A stretch of 64,000 nt of DNA from Pseudomonadota bacterium (GCA_021849075.1 JAJZTH010000011.1:35485-99484); one strand, 5' to 3'. Positions 1-11,215 are shown, counted from the first letter of the stretch. Program-made: numbers and translations. The notes: generated by a model from the letters alone, not told the origin.

Positions 1-29
1 ATTCCGGCGGAAAGTTGCGACTGGGCGCG

Positions 30-1331
30 TCAGGCAGCGTGCATCGCCGCGATGAAGCCGCCAGCGCGCTGTTCCAGCCGGTGCGCTTCGTCCGCCAGCC
101 GGTCCGCCACATCGCGCATGCCGCGCGCGGCAAGCACGCTGGCCTGCGCATTGTCGCTGATCTGACGCGCGCCGGCGCGAATATGGGCGCTGGAGGATCC
201 CGCTTCTGCGACGCTGTCCGCAATGGCGCGGCTGAAAGCACTTTGCCGGGCGACGGCTTCGAACACGGCGGCGGACAGGCGATCGGCGCGAGTCATGGTG
301 GCGTCCATATGGGCGTGGCCGGCGGCGACGTCGGCAATGGTGGCGCGGATATGATCGATGCGGCCGGCGATACCGGCGGCGGCTTCGCGCGTTTGCTGGG
401 CGAGCGACTGGACTTCGCGCGCGACCACGGCGAAACCCTGGCCTGCTTCGCCGGCGCGGGCAGCCTCTATCCCGGCGTTGAGGGCGAGCATGGCGGTGGC
501 GCGGGCGATATCATCGATCAGGGCCACGACTTCGCCGATTCCGTCCGCCTCGCCGCGCAGGGCGTCACTGCGCAGGACGCCGGATCGGCTGTGGGCGGCC
601 GCTTCGGCAATGGTCGCGCCGGCATCCTGCGCTTCGGCCTCCATCGACTGGAAAAGCCGACTAAGGTCCGTGCCGCCGGCCGCCAGTTCCGCCAGTCGTT
701 CGGCGGTCTGAGCGGCGGCGACGGCCATGGCGGCGGAATCGGCGCTGTCGCCCGCGGCCCGCTCGGCCGACTGGCTGGCAAGACCGGCGAGCCGGTCGGC
801 CATGGTCGCCATGTCGGCGATCATGGCGGCGATATCCTCCCGAAAATCGGCGCTGTGGCGGGTGATGCGGTCGACCCGCTCAGCCCGCGCCAGCGCCACC
901 CGGGCATCGCGCTCGGCCGTCAGACGCAGCAGCAGCGCGCCGCCCAGCACGCCGGCATAGCGACCGTGCGCCGTGGCGATCAGCCCTTCGCAGCCCGCTC
1001 CTTGCGCGGCGTAGAGATCGACCAGCGCCTCGATATCCGTCGCCTGATCGACAAGGACGCAGGGACGGACATGATCGTCCAGCCGCCCGCCGAAACTGGG
1101 ATTGCGCAGCAGGGCGTGGCCGAAGGGGTTGAACAGGATGCGGCGCATGTCGCGCTCATAGATCGCGCCGACCGGACGATCGGCCATGTCCAACACCGGC
1201 AGCAGGCGCAGCGCCGAATCGCGCTGGAACCAGTCGACCGCTTCGCTGAGCGGCTGGCCGAGACGAACGACGGGCGCGCGGTCGGCCAGAGGCGGATCGG
1301 CATGAGGAAGGGCGACGGGGACTGCGAACAT
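30..1331 (-). CDS. CBS-domain-containing methyl-accepting chemotaxis-type signalling protein (soluble)
   Basis: N-terminal CBS-like pair ([21 protein letters not shown]...), C-terminal MCP signalling core ([43 protein letters not shown]); no transmembrane segment seen. Confidence 0.85.
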   Translation of the reverse strand: MFAVPVALPHADPPLADRAPVVRLGQPLSEAVDWFQRDSALRLLPVLDMADRPVGAIYERDMRRILFNPFGHALLRNPSFGGRLDDHVRPCVLVDQATDIEALVDLYAAQGAGCEGLIATAHGRYAGVLGGALLLRLTAERDARVALARAERVDRITRHSADFREDIAAMIADMATMADRLAGLASQSAERAAGDSADSAAMAVAAAQTAERLAELAAGGTDLSRLFQSMEAEAQDAGATIAEAAAHSRSGVLRSDALRGEADGIGEVVALIDDIARATAMLALNAGIEAARAGEAGQGFAVVAREVQSLAQQTREAAAGIAGRIDHIRATIADVAAGHAHMDATMTRADRLSAAVFEAVARQSAFSRAIADSVAEAGSSSAHIRAGARQISDNAQASVLAARGMRDVADRLADEAHRLEQRAGGFIAAMHAA

Positions 1332-1405
1332 GAGACAGCGAATTAGACAGTAATGGTAAATGCGCCGTTAGAATTTCATGACACTTTTATTACAAGTAAC
1401 TGTTT

Positions 1406-2188
1406 TTATTTGTCTTTATAACCAAATGCCTCGCGCGCCAATTTGACTATGGCGGGATCGGCGTCCGGGAAATCCATCGGCACCAGCGCCTCCAGCCGAT
1501 CGGCGACATGGGTCAGCGCGGCGATCCGGCCGGCCTTGCGATGATTATTGTCGATCACCTGCCAGGGCGCGACCTTGCTGTTCGTCTTTTTGAACATGGC
1601 GTGCATGGCGTCGAGATAATCGGCGCGGCGGCCACGGTTGCGATAATCGTCGGCGCCGGTCTTCCACCGTTTCCAGGGCGTATCGAGCCGCTGGGCAAGC
1701 TGTTCGTCCTGCGTTTCCTGCGTGATGTGGACGAACAGCTTCACGAAATTGGTGCCAGCCTGCGCCAGTTGCGCTTCGAAGGCGTTGATCTCGTCATAGC
1801 CGCGCTTCCAGTCGGCCTTGCTGCAAAAACCCTCGACCCGCTCCACCAGCACGCGGCCGTACCAGCTGCGGTCGAAGATGGCGATGTTGCGGCTGGCGGG
1901 CAGCCGCGTCCAGAAGCGCCAGAGGAAATGATGGTCGCGCTCCTCCTGCGTGGGCGCGGAGATGGGATGGACCTGATAATAGCGCGGGTCCCAGTCAGCG
2001 CTCATCCGTTTGATGATGCCGCCCTTGCCCGCCGCGTCCCAGCCCTCCAGCAGGATGACGCTGCGTCGGCCGTGCAGGATGTGCGCGACCTGAATCTTGG
2101 CGAGGCGCTGCTGAAGGGCGGCGAGGTCCGCCTCATAATCGCCCTTATATTTCGCCCCCTGCTCATAATCGGCCAGGTCGATGGTCAT
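1406..2188 (-). CDS. ppk2: Polyphosphate kinase 2 family protein
   Basis: Walker A-like LLEGWDAAGKGGIIKRM, FDRSWYGRVLVERVEGF, typical of PPK2; start at internal MTIDLADYEQ. Confidence 0.9.
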   Translation of the reverse strand: MTIDLADYEQGAKYKGDYEADLAALQQRLAKIQVAHILHGRRSVILLEGWDAAGKGGIIKRMSADWDPRYYQVHPISAPTQEERDHHFLWRFWTRLPASRNIAIFDRSWYGRVLVERVEGFCSKADWKRGYDEINAFEAQLAQAGTNFVKLFVHITQETQDEQLAQRLDTPWKRWKTGADDYRNRGRRADYLDAMHAMFKKTNSKVAPWQVIDNNHRKAGRIAALTHVADRLEALVPMDFPDADPAIVKLAREAFGYKDK

Positions 2189-2245
2189 CAGCGCGTCTCC
2201 TTTTGCGCCATGCTGGACTGTTTCCGGCATGGCGCAAAGGGAAAA

Positions 2246-4030
2246 TCAGCCCTTTGTCTGCGGCTCCACCACGCGGACATGGAGTTCGCGCAGTTGCTTG
2301 AATTCGGCGGCGCTGGGGGCGCCCATCAGCAGGTCTTCGGCGCGCTGGTTCATCGGGAACAGCGTGATTTCGCGCAGATTCTGCGCGCCGCACAGCAGCA
2401 TCACGATGCGGTCGACGCCAGCGGCCATGCCGCCATGGGGCGGCGCGCCGTACTGGAAAGCGCGATAGAGGCCGCCGAAGCGCTCCTCCACATCCTGCTG
2501 GCTGAGGCCGACCAGCTCGAACGCCTTGACCATCAGCTCGGGCGACTGGTTACGGATGGAACCCGACGCGATCTCATAGCCGTTGCAGACCATGTCATAC
2601 TGATAGGCGTTGATCGTCAGCGGGTCCTGATTGTTCAGCGCGTCAAGACCGCCCTGTGGCATGGAGAAGGGATTGTGGGCAAAGTCGATCGACTTCGTGT
2701 CCTCATCATATTCATAGAAGGGGAAGTCCACGATCCAGCAGAGGTCGAACCGATCCTTGTCGATGAGGTCGAGCTGTTCGCCCACGCGGATGCGGGCAAG
2801 GCCGGCGAGCTTGGCCGCCTGCGTTTCCTTGCCGGCGGCGAAGAAGACGCCGTCGTTCGGGCCAAGGCCGAGCGCCTCGATCAGCTTCGCCGTCGCTTCC
2901 TCGCCATGGTTCTTGGCGATGGGACCACCGGGCACACCGTCCTTGATGTTGATGTAGCCAAGACCCGAATAGCCTTCGCCCCGCGCCCAGACGTTCATGT
3001 CGTCAAAGAATTTGCGGCTGCCAGCGCCCGCGCCGGGCGCGGGGATGGCGCGAATGCGCGCGCCGCCTTCGACCAGGCTCGCGAAGATGCCGAAACCCGA
3101 GCCGACAAAATGATCCGTCACATCCTGAATGAGGATGGGGTTGCGCAGGTCGGGCTTGTCGCTGCCATATTTCAGCATGGCTTCGGCATGCGGGATGCGC
3201 GGGAAGCTGCCGGCCGGGGTCACAGGCTTGCCTTCGGCAAATTCCTCGAACACGCTGGCGATGACCGGCTCCATCGTGTTCCAGACATCTTCCTGCGTGA
3301 CGAAGCTCATTTCGAGGTCAAGCTGGTAGAATTCGCCGGGCAGACGGTCGGCGCGCGGGTCTTCGTCGCGGAAGCAGGGCGCGATCTGGAAATAGCGATC
3401 GAAGCCCGCGACCATCAGCAACTGCTTATATTGCTGGGGCGCCTGCGGCAGGGCGTAGAATTTGCCGGGATGGATGCGGCTGGGCACGAGGAAGTCGCGC
3501 GCGCCTTCGGGCGAAGACGCCGTCAGGATCGGCGTGGAATATTCGGTGAAGCCGGCATCTTCCATCCGGCGGCGCATGTCGCGGATGATCTTGGTGCGGG
3601 TGACGATGTTGGCGTGCAGCGTTTCGCGGCGCAGATCGAGGAAGCGATAGCGCAGGCGGATATCTTCGGGATATTCCTGTTCGCCGGCCACCGGCAGCGG
3701 CAGTTCGGCGGCGGTCGACAGGATGGTGACGCTGTCGGCCACGACTTCGATCTCGCCGGTCGCCATGCGGGGGTTGATCGCCTCGGCGGCGCGCGCGATC
3801 ACTGCGCCCTCGATCGTCACGACCGATTCAAGGCGCAGGCTTTCGAGCGCGCGGAGCGGATCGCTGTCCGCCTTCGCCACGATCTGGGTGATGCCATAAT
3901 GATCGCGCAGATCGACGAAGAGAACGCCGCCATGATCGCGCTTGCGATGCACCCAGCCCGATACGCGGACCTGATTGCCGACTTCGGCCGTGGTCAGGGC
4001 GCCGCAGGTGTGAGTGCGATAGGCGTGCAT
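2246..4030 (-). CDS. aspS: Aspartyl-tRNA synthetase
   Basis: [13 protein letters not shown]..., class II aaRS motifs ([39 protein letters not shown]). Confidence 0.97.
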   Translation of the reverse strand: MHAYRTHTCGALTTAEVGNQVRVSGWVHRKRDHGGVLFVDLRDHYGITQIVAKADSDPLRALESLRLESVVTIEGAVIARAAEAINPRMATGEIEVVADSVTILSTAAELPLPVAGEQEYPEDIRLRYRFLDLRRETLHANIVTRTKIIRDMRRRMEDAGFTEYSTPILTASSPEGARDFLVPSRIHPGKFYALPQAPQQYKQLLMVAGFDRYFQIAPCFRDEDPRADRLPGEFYQLDLEMSFVTQEDVWNTMEPVIASVFEEFAEGKPVTPAGSFPRIPHAEAMLKYGSDKPDLRNPILIQDVTDHFVGSGFGIFASLVEGGARIRAIPAPGAGAGSRKFFDDMNVWARGEGYSGLGYINIKDGVPGGPIAKNHGEEATAKLIEALGLGPNDGVFFAAGKETQAAKLAGLARIRVGEQLDLIDKDRFDLCWIVDFPFYEYDEDTKSIDFAHNPFSMPQGGLDALNNQDPLTINAYQYDMVCNGYEIASGSIRNQSPELMVKAFELVGLSQQDVEERFGGLYRAFQYGAPPHGGMAAGVDRIVMLLCGAQNLREITLFPMNQRAEDLLMGAPSAAEFKQLRELHVRVVEPQTKG

Positions 4031-4119
4031 GGCGTTTTGTATCTTTCAGATGCGTTTTACGGAAATGACAAACTGTTGCAGCGTCGCTATGCCCGGTCCT
4101 GTCAAGCATTGACGAGCCC

Positions 4120-5325
4120 GTGAGCGACGGGCCAGCCCATAATAAGATCGAAGACCATATGCAAATTCATCCGCTGATTACCGACAGCAAGACCCTTGCC
4201 GATTTCTGCGCCCGTATCGCGAAATCCCCGTATATCGCCGTCGACACCGAGTTCATGCGCGAAAACAGCTATTGGCCCGAACTGTGCCTGGTGCAGGTCG
4301 CCGACCCGCATGAGGCCGCGGCGATCGACCCGAAGGCGCAGGGGCTGGACATGACGCCGCTGTTGGACCTGCTGGTCAATAATGAGGATGTGCTGAAGGT
4401 CTTCCATGCCGGCGGGCAGGATATCGAGATTGTCCACAACCTGACCGGCAAGACGCCGCATCCGATGTTCGACACCCAGATTGCCGCCATGGCGTTGGGG
4501 CTGGGCGAACAGATTGGCTATGGCAATCTGGTCGATGCGTGGATGGGCGTGCAGCTGGACAAGGGCGCGCGCTTTACCGACTGGGCGCGGCGACCGCTGG
4601 ACAAGCGCCAGATCGACTATGCGATCGGCGACGTCACTTACCTCATTCAGATTTTCCCCAAAATGCTGGACGAACTGCGCAAGACTGGGCGCGGCGACTG
4701 GCTGGATCAGGAAATGGAGCGGATCAGCGATCCGTCCAATTATGAAAATGACCCGCAGCAGGCGTGGCAGCGGGTGCGCATCGCCAGCAAGAAGGCCGAC
4801 GTTCTGGGCCGACTAAAGGCGCTGGCCGCCTGGCGCGAGAAGGAAGCGCAGGACAAGAATCTGCCGCGCGGGCGCATCGTGAAGGATGAAACCCTAGCCG
4901 ACATCGCCAGCCATCCGCCGCGCGCGCAGGAGGATCTGGGCAAGGTGCGGGGCCTTTCCGCGACATGGCGGACCAATGATATTGGCGCGCGGCTGATGAA
5001 TGCGCTGGCCAAGCATCAGCCTTTGTCGCGCGACGAGATGCCCGATCGCGAACCGCGCCGCCCCGGCTTGGGCAAGGATGGCGCGCTGGTGGCGGACCTG
5101 CTCAAGCTGTTGCTCAAAATCCGGTCGCGCGACATCAATGTGGCGGCCCGGTTGATCGCGCGCAGCGACGATATCGACGCGCTGGCGGCGGGCGTGCGGG
5201 AGGATTTGTCCATCCTGCAGGGCTGGCGCTATGAACAATTTGGCCGGGACGCGGTTGATCTGGTCGAAGGGCGCATGGCCTTTGCGGTCAAGAATGGCCG
5301 GCTGAAGATGACGCGCACGGAATAA
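4120..5325 (+). CDS. rnd: Ribonuclease D
   Basis: DEDD exonuclease (YIAVDTEFMRE, VFHAGGQDIEI, DVTYL) plus HRDC region; start could be the internal MQIHPLITD. Confidence 0.93.
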   Translation: MSDGPAHNKIEDHMQIHPLITDSKTLADFCARIAKSPYIAVDTEFMRENSYWPELCLVQVADPHEAAAIDPKAQGLDMTPLLDLLVNNEDVLKVFHAGGQDIEIVHNLTGKTPHPMFDTQIAAMALGLGEQIGYGNLVDAWMGVQLDKGARFTDWARRPLDKRQIDYAIGDVTYLIQIFPKMLDELRKTGRGDWLDQEMERISDPSNYENDPQQAWQRVRIASKKADVLGRLKALAAWREKEAQDKNLPRGRIVKDETLADIASHPPRAQEDLGKVRGLSATWRTNDIGARLMNALAKHQPLSRDEMPDREPRRPGLGKDGALVADLLKLLLKIRSRDINVAARLIARSDDIDALAAGVREDLSILQGWRYEQFGRDAVDLVEGRMAFAVKNGRLKMTRTE

Positions 5326-5336
5326 GGAGAGCGGCG

Positions 5337-5639
5337 ATGCGGATGATGGCGACTGGCCTGATGGCGCTGTGTCTGGCGGGATGCGCCGGCGCGGGCGGGC
5401 AAGGACCGGACACGCCACCTGCCGCATCGGCCGAAGGACCATGCCGTCATGACGGGCTGGACGGCTTTGTCGGGCAGAAGGCGAGCGCGGATACAGGCGC
5501 GGCGCTATTGAAGGCGTCGGGCGCGAAGATGCTGCGTTGGGGCGGGCCGGGCATGGCGATGACCATGGATTTCCGGCCCGACCGGCTGACCATCAGCTAT
5601 GATGACGCCATGGTGATTACGTCCGCGCGATGCGGGTAA
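5337..5639 (+). CDS. Small lipoprotein, I78-type peptidase inhibitor-like
   Basis: Lipobox LAGCAG; C-terminal LDGFVGQKASADTGAALLKASGAKMLRWGGPG...MDFRPDRLTISYDD resembles the I78 inhibitor family. Confidence 0.7.
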   Translation: MRMMATGLMALCLAGCAGAGGQGPDTPPAASAEGPCRHDGLDGFVGQKASADTGAALLKASGAKMLRWGGPGMAMTMDFRPDRLTISYDDAMVITSARCG

Positions 5640-5662
5640 TGCCTGACATAACATAACCTCTC

Positions 5663-5757
5663 GCCCGTTCGGGCTGAGCTTGTCGAAGCCCTGCCCTTTT
5701 CTTCGGTATAAGAACGAAAGAAATACGGCCCTTCGACAGGCTCAGGGCGAACGGGTG
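5663..5757. repeat. REP-like palindromic intergenic repeat (two arms)
   Basis: cccgttcgggctgagcttgtcgaag ... cttcgacaggctcagggcgaacggg; related copies at 11122-11159 and 62861-62941. Confidence 0.85.
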
Positions 5758-5789
5758 AAGGTAAATCCCCTTTCAACGAGAGCTTATCC

Positions 5790-6173
5790 ATGACCGCCAA
5801 TGCCGACCTCGCCATCCGTATGGCGCGCGCGACGTTCAACCGGGCGCTCGCTGAGGGCGATCTAAACGCCATTGGGCCGCTGCTCGCGATGAACGTGGTG
5901 ATGGTGACGGGCACCGACAGCGCCGTCATCAGCGGGCGCAAGGCGCAACTGATGGCGTGGAAGCGCGAATTCGCTGCGAAAGAGCGGATGATCTATACCC
6001 GCACGCCCGACATGATCACCCCTTCCCCGGTCGAGCCGATCGCGATGGAGCATGGCCATTGGCAGGGCGCGGTCGCGGGCGTCACGCAGGCGTCCGGCCG
6101 CTATAGCGCCAAATGGCGCGAGGTTGGCGGCGCATGGGTGATCGAGGCGGAGATTTACCTGACGCTTGCCTGA
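5790..6173 (+). CDS. SnoaL/NTF2-like (DUF4440-type) protein
   Basis: 127 aa, ALAEGDLNAIGPLLAMNVVMVTGTDS...AKWREVGGAWVIEAEIYLTLA. Confidence 0.65.
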   Translation: MTANADLAIRMARATFNRALAEGDLNAIGPLLAMNVVMVTGTDSAVISGRKAQLMAWKREFAAKERMIYTRTPDMITPSPVEPIAMEHGHWQGAVAGVTQASGRYSAKWREVGGAWVIEAEIYLTLA

Positions 6174-8035
6174 GCGGGAGCCGGTGCGGACGTCAGGTCG
6201 ATCGCCTCTTCATCGGCTTCCGGCGTGTCCAGGACGATGCGGTTGCGGCCGCCGCGCTTGGCGCGATAGAGCGCCGCGTCGGCCGCCTGTAGCAGCGTCG
6301 ATCCGTCGCGCGCCATATTGTCGTCCCAGGTGGCGATGCCGAAGGACATGCTGGTCGATCCCAGCGCGCGACCGCCCTGACGCAGGACGATTTCGGTGAT
6401 GCCCTTGCGCAGCAGTTCGACCCGCCCGGCCAGCGCCTGCGCCGTGGTGCCCGGTGCGATGATCGTGAATTCCTCCCCACCATAGCGGCAGACGATGTCC
6501 CCGTCCCGGAAGCGGCTGCGCATTTCGGCGGCGACCGACTGGAGCACGGTGTCACCCGCGTCATGGCCAAATTCGTCGTTGAAACGCTTGAAATGATCGA
6601 CGTCGCACATGACGACGCTGAGCGGAATGCCCGATCGGCGCGAGCGGGCAATCTCGATCGCCAGCGCTTCTTCCATATAGCGGCGGTTGAACAGGCCGGT
6701 CAGCGGATCGCGGATCGTCTGTTCGCGCAGGCCCCGCTGCAGGCGATGGTTGACCAGTGCGGAGCTGATATTTTCCGCCATCACGGTCAGGCGGAAACGA
6801 TGTTCTTCCTCCACCACGCCCTCCAGATAGAGGGTGCCGATCACCTCGCCACCAGCTAGCAGCGGCTCGCAATGATAGATGGCGTCGGGATCGACATGGG
6901 AACAGACGATGTCGCCGCCCGGCTCGGCCACGAAATGGGCCTGCCCCCGGCGCAAGGCCCAGCACTGGTCGGGCGCAAAGCCGTCCGCGCACGGCACATG
7001 GCCGCTCCAGCCCGCCACCGGCACCAGCAGGTTGCGGCTGTTATTATGGGCGTAGAGGCCGCCGGCGATACCGGGCAGCACGCGCGGCACGAACACGCCG
7101 ATGACCTGCGCCAGTTCCTCGTCAGTGCGGGCGGCCTGCATGCGGTGGGCCATGCCGCCCAGCAATTCGATCACTTCGCCCCTTTCGCGCAGCGTATCGC
7201 TGTTGCGCAGCAAGGCGCCATGCGCCGCCTTCAATTCTTGCTCGCTGCGCCCCTGATCGGCAAGCGCCGCCTGCAACTGATGAGCCATGGCGTTATAGCC
7301 GTCGGCCAGCTGGGCAAATTCCTGCGATCCCATCGCGCCGGTCACGCGCGCGTCGCGATCCCCCTGCCCCAGCGCCGTCATCGCCCCGCGAATGATGCCC
7401 GCAGGCCGGCGAATGCCCCAGATCAGCAGCAACGACACCGCCAAAATCAGCAGGACGATCAGCGGCCCACCGACCAGCGCCAGTTGCTTCACCCAGACAA
7501 GCCGCCGGTCGGCCGCCTCGATCCGGGTCAGGCGCAGCGCCCGTTCTTCGGCCAGGAAGCTGTCCGTGCGCAGCGACACCATCGTCATGAGGTCGCGACC
7601 GCCGCCAGCTGCGATGCTGGCGCGCGCCTGATCGAAATCACCTTGCCGCGCCTGCGTCAGCGTGCCGCGCAGCAAGGCGATGCGGCGATCGATCAGCCCG
7701 CGCAATTCGCGCGCACGCATATTCTGGGTCGGGTTGTCGGCGGTCAGCCGGGTCAGGCGCGCCATGGCGTCCTGCGCGGCGACGATCCGCGCGTCGGCCG
7801 GATCGGCGAAGCTGGCGTTGCGCGTCAGCACGAAGCCGCGCTGGCCCGATTCGGCTTCGCGCAGCGCGGCGAGCGCATCGTCCATCGTCTCGATCACTTC
7901 GGCCGAATGCGTGACCCAGCGGAAGCTGTCCCGGGTCTGGATCGATGCGTCAACCAGCATCCAGATGAGCGCCACGAGGGCGATCATGACCAGCATGCCA
8001 AAAGCAGCGATCCGGGCGGTTAGTGAGGAGAACAT
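6155..8035 (-). CDS. Diguanylate cyclase (CHASE3-HAMP-GAF-GGDEF)
   Basis: N-terminal TM, CHASE3-like REAESGQRGFVLT, HAMP-like, GAF, CRYGGEEFTII. Confidence 0.9.
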   Translation of the reverse strand: MFSSLTARIAAFGMLVMIALVALIWMLVDASIQTRDSFRWVTHSAEVIETMDDALAALREAESGQRGFVLTRNASFADPADARIVAAQDAMARLTRLTADNPTQNMRARELRGLIDRRIALLRGTLTQARQGDFDQARASIAAGGGRDLMTMVSLRTDSFLAEERALRLTRIEAADRRLVWVKQLALVGGPLIVLLILAVSLLLIWGIRRPAGIIRGAMTALGQGDRDARVTGAMGSQEFAQLADGYNAMAHQLQAALADQGRSEQELKAAHGALLRNSDTLRERGEVIELLGGMAHRMQAARTDEELAQVIGVFVPRVLPGIAGGLYAHNNSRNLLVPVAGWSGHVPCADGFAPDQCWALRRGQAHFVAEPGGDIVCSHVDPDAIYHCEPLLAGGEVIGTLYLEGVVEEEHRFRLTVMAENISSALVNHRLQRGLREQTIRDPLTGLFNRRYMEEALAIEIARSRRSGIPLSVVMCDVDHFKRFNDEFGHDAGDTVLQSVAAEMRSRFRDGDIVCRYGGEEFTIIAPGTTAQALAGRVELLRKGITEIVLRQGGRALGSTSMSFGIATWDDNMARDGSTLLQAADAALYRAKRGGRNRIVLDTPEADEEAIDLTSAPAPAQASVR

Positions 8036-8116
8036 GCGCGACCTTTTTAATGAGCCGCAACATTAGTCCGCAATGGTTAACGAATTTCCACTTTTGCGCC
8101 AAACCGCGTGGTGGCG

Positions 8117-8986
8117 TCAGCGGCGCCAGCGCGCCCAGATGGCGGTCGGCAGGGCGATGCCGCGCGCTTCTTCCCGCACCGCCAGTTCGCCGGCATCGAC
8201 CGTGCCGGGCAGATCGGCGAACGCCTGACGCAGCAATTCGCCGATCGCCAGCGCCGACATGCGCACGGCATAAACGGTCAGGAACAGAAAGCGGCTGTCG
8301 GCATCCAGCAGGGCACGGCAATTGGCGATGAGGCCGGGCAGATCCTCCTCCAGACGCCAGACTTCGCCATCGGGGCCGCGGCCATATTTGGGCGGATCGA
8401 GCAATATGCCGTCATAGCGGCGGTTGCGACGCACTTCCCGGGCGACGAATTTGGCGGCGTCCTCCACGATCCAGCGGACGGGACGATCCTCCATGCCCGA
8501 CAGCGCGGCATTGGCGCGGGCCTGCGCCACCGATTTCTTGGACGCATCGACATGAACCATGCGCGCGCCGCCAGCCGACAAGGCCAGCGTGCCGACGCCG
8601 GTATAGCCGAACAGGTTCATCACCTCTGCATCGGGCTTGTCGGCATAGGTGGCGCGCAGTTCGTCCCAGATCGGCGCCATGTCGGGGAAGAAGCCGAGAT
8701 GGCGGAAGGGGGTGCAACTCGACTGGAAGGTCACTTCCTTCCAGTGCAGCGGCCAGCCTTCGGCCGGGACGGGCCGGTCATAATACCAGCGGCCGCCGCC
8801 ATCTTCATCGGAACCCGGGATAAATTCGCCGTCCGCTTTCCAGTCGGTCGTCGCGGGCTTCCACATCGCCTGCGGTTCGGGGCGGATGAAGCGGAAGCGG
8901 CCATAGCGCTCCAGCTTTCGCCCGTCGCCCGAATCAAGCAGGCCGTAATCCGACCATGGCTCACCGATGAGGGTCTTGAGTTCCAA
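8117..8986 (-). CDS. Class I SAM-dependent methyltransferase, RlmI/rRNA-methylase-like
   Basis: NLFGYTGVGTLALSAGGARMVHVDASKKSV, LLDPPKYGRG. Confidence 0.8.
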   Translation of the reverse strand: MELKTLIGEPWSDYGLLDSGDGRKLERYGRFRFIRPEPQAMWKPATTDWKADGEFIPGSDEDGGGRWYYDRPVPAEGWPLHWKEVTFQSSCTPFRHLGFFPDMAPIWDELRATYADKPDAEVMNLFGYTGVGTLALSAGGARMVHVDASKKSVAQARANAALSGMEDRPVRWIVEDAAKFVAREVRRNRRYDGILLDPPKYGRGPDGEVWRLEEDLPGLIANCRALLDADSRFLFLTVYAVRMSALAIGELLRQAFADLPGTVDAGELAVREEARGIALPTAIWARWRR

Positions 8987-8991
8987 AGGGC

Positions 8992-10392
8992 TTAGCCGCG
9001 CGGGGTCGCGCGTTCGGCGACGTAAGCGGTGATCGCTTCGAACGTGCCGGGCAGCTTGGCGTAGCTTTCTTCCCGCGAGAAGAGATCGCCCACGCGCGAG
9101 GGCAGCGGCGGACGAGTGCCGGTGGCGCGTTCGACCGCGTCGGGGAATTTGGCGGCGTGAGCGGTCGCCAGCGTAACGACGGGAATGGAAGCATCCACGC
9201 CGGCGGTGCGGGCGGCGGCCAGACCGATGGCGCTGTGCGGATCGATCACCTGACCCGCCGCATCATAGGCCCAGCGCATCGCCATGGTCATGCCATCGGC
9301 ATCGATGCGCGAGGAGGTGAAGAGGGCTGCCGCGCCTTCGCGCTGGGCGTTGGTGAGGCGCATCGCCTTGCTGGCTTCGAACCCGCGCATCTGATCGGCG
9401 AGCGCGAGGCCATCGCGGCCGCCAGCGTCGAACAACAGGCGTTCGAAGTTGGAGCTGACCTGAATGTCCATGCTGGGCGTGGCGGTCGGCACGACCTGAC
9501 CCTGGCTATAGTCGCCATCGGCCAGCGCGCGGTGGAGAATGTCGTTGACGTTGGTCGCAACGATCAGCTTGGCGACCGGCAGGCCCATCTGCGCCGCGAC
9601 ATAGCCGGCGAACACGTCGCCGAAATTGCCAGTGGGGACGGAGAAGGCGACTTCCCGATCGGGCGCGCCCAGGCGCACGGCGGCGTAGAAATAATAGACG
9701 ACCTGCGCCATCAGCCGCGCCCAGTTGATGCTGTTGACGGCGGACAGGTTGAAGCGGCTCTTGAAACCGGCGTCGTTGAACATCGCCTTCACCAGTGCCT
9801 GCGCATCGTCAAAACTGCCGTCGATGGCGATGTTGTAGACGTTGGGGGCCAGCACGGTGGTCATCTGGCGACGCTGAACGTCGGACACGCGGCCTTCGGG
9901 ATGGAGCATGAAGATGTCGATCTTCGCGCGGCCCGCCACTGCATCGATCGCGGCCGAACCAGTGTCGCCCGAGGTCGCGCCGACGATGGTGATGTGATCA
10001 TCACGGCGCGAGAGGAAGCGTTCGAACAGCTGGCCGAGCAGCTGGAGCGCAACGTCCTTGAAGGCGAGGGTCGGGCCATGGAAGAGTTCCAGCACCCAAT
10101 GCTGATGGTCGAGCTGAACCAGCGGGGTGACGGCCTGATGGCTGAAGCGGCCATAGGCGGCGGTGCAGAGTTCCCGCAGTTCGTCTTCGGTGAGGGAGCC
10201 TGCGACGAAGGGCGTCATCACCCGTACGGCGGTTTCGACATAGGAGAGGCCGGAGAGGGCGCGAATCTGATCGGCGGTGAAGGCCGGCCAGCTGGTCGGC
10301 AGATACAGGCCGCCATCGGACGCCAGCCCCGCCAGCGTCACATCTTCAAAACCGAGCGCGGGCGCGCTCCCCCTGGTGCTCTGATATTGCAT
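8992..10392 (-). CDS. thrC: Threonine synthase
   Basis: MQYQSTRGSAPALGFEDVTLAGLASDGGLYLP; FHGPTLAFKDVALQ PLP-binding motif. Confidence 0.95.
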   Translation of the reverse strand: MQYQSTRGSAPALGFEDVTLAGLASDGGLYLPTSWPAFTADQIRALSGLSYVETAVRVMTPFVAGSLTEDELRELCTAAYGRFSHQAVTPLVQLDHQHWVLELFHGPTLAFKDVALQLLGQLFERFLSRRDDHITIVGATSGDTGSAAIDAVAGRAKIDIFMLHPEGRVSDVQRRQMTTVLAPNVYNIAIDGSFDDAQALVKAMFNDAGFKSRFNLSAVNSINWARLMAQVVYYFYAAVRLGAPDREVAFSVPTGNFGDVFAGYVAAQMGLPVAKLIVATNVNDILHRALADGDYSQGQVVPTATPSMDIQVSSNFERLLFDAGGRDGLALADQMRGFEASKAMRLTNAQREGAAALFTSSRIDADGMTMAMRWAYDAAGQVIDPHSAIGLAAARTAGVDASIPVVTLATAHAAKFPDAVERATGTRPPLPSRVGDLFSREESYAKLPGTFEAITAYVAERATPRG

Positions 10393-10436
10393 AATGGGAA
10401 AGCGCGGTAGCGACACCCGGCCCGCGGAGCAAGCAT

Positions 10437-11084
10437 TTAGGCGGCTTTTGTGGCGTTCCGGCGACGCAGGGCAAGAATATAGATGATGACCGCCACGGCC
10501 GCGAAGAAGAACCATTGCACCGCATAGGCGAGATGATTGTTGGGCAGGTCTTCCGCGCGTGGCGGCGCGACGGGCTTGAGGCCGGCGGGGGCGGTGCTGG
10601 CGATCAACATCGGGCGCAGCGGCGGCGCTTTTCCATCCACCCGGGTCAGCAGGGCGCGATGGTCCGGTTCCTGACTGATCCAGCCTGCAACCTGACCGCC
10701 GGTCCAGACGGGTTTTTCATCCGGTTTCTGCCCCACGCCGATCGCGACCAGCACGCCCGGTCCCTCCGCCCCGGTCGCGCAATGGGCGATATGGCGATAT
10801 CCGGTGCTGCCATCAGCGGCGCGTCCGGCCTCGACCTGCCATTCCACGACATTGAGGCAATGAATGGAGGAGCGACGGAAGAGCAGATCGGGATCGACCG
10901 GTGGCAATTTGGGGAAGGCGACGGCGGGGCGGCCGGGATTGGCGGCGGCCAGGACAAGCGCCTGTTCCTTTTCCGCCCGGCGTTGAAGCTGCCAGATGCC
11001 AAGGCCGATCATGGTCAGCACCGCCAGCGCGACCAGCAGGGTCGGGATGATGGGGATGCGGGCTTTGGCGGGCTGATCGGTCAT
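10437..11084 (-). CDS. SURF1 family cytochrome oxidase biogenesis protein
   Basis: Two TM segments; IPTLLVALAVLTMIGLGIWQLQRRAEKE...NNHLAYAVQWFFFAAVAVIIYILALRRR. Confidence 0.9.
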   Translation of the reverse strand: MTDQPAKARIPIIPTLLVALAVLTMIGLGIWQLQRRAEKEQALVLAAANPGRPAVAFPKLPPVDPDLLFRRSSIHCLNVVEWQVEAGRAADGSTGYRHIAHCATGAEGPGVLVAIGVGQKPDEKPVWTGGQVAGWISQEPDHRALLTRVDGKAPPLRPMLIASTAPAGLKPVAPPRAEDLPNNHLAYAVQWFFFAAVAVIIYILALRRRNATKAA

Positions 11085-11121
11085 GGCCGGTCCTTGGTAG
11101 GGCAAATGTGGATATTTTAAT

Positions 11122-11159
11122 ATCCGTTCGGCCCTTCGACAGGCTCAGGGCGAACGGAT
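11122..11159. repeat. REP-like palindromic repeat (single unit)
   Basis: atccgttcg-gcccttcgacaggctcaggg-cgaacggat; 9-bp perfect outer stem. Confidence 0.8.
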
Positions 11160-11184
11160 GATATTTGCTGTTCAACATATCCCA

Positions 11185-11215
11185 AAAGAAAACGGCCGGA
11201 ATTTTGCCCCGGCCG
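11185..11215 (-). terminator. Rho-independent terminator downstream of cytochrome oxidase subunit III
   Basis: On minus strand cggccgg-loop-ccggccg followed by TTTTCTTTT. Confidence 0.75.

Noticed and set aside
1508-4123. 871-aa ORF antisense to ppk2/aspS
   Set aside because: Shadow ORF from high GC3 codon bias; low-complexity His/Arg/Ala/Asp composition, and the opposite strand is unambiguous aspS and PPK2.
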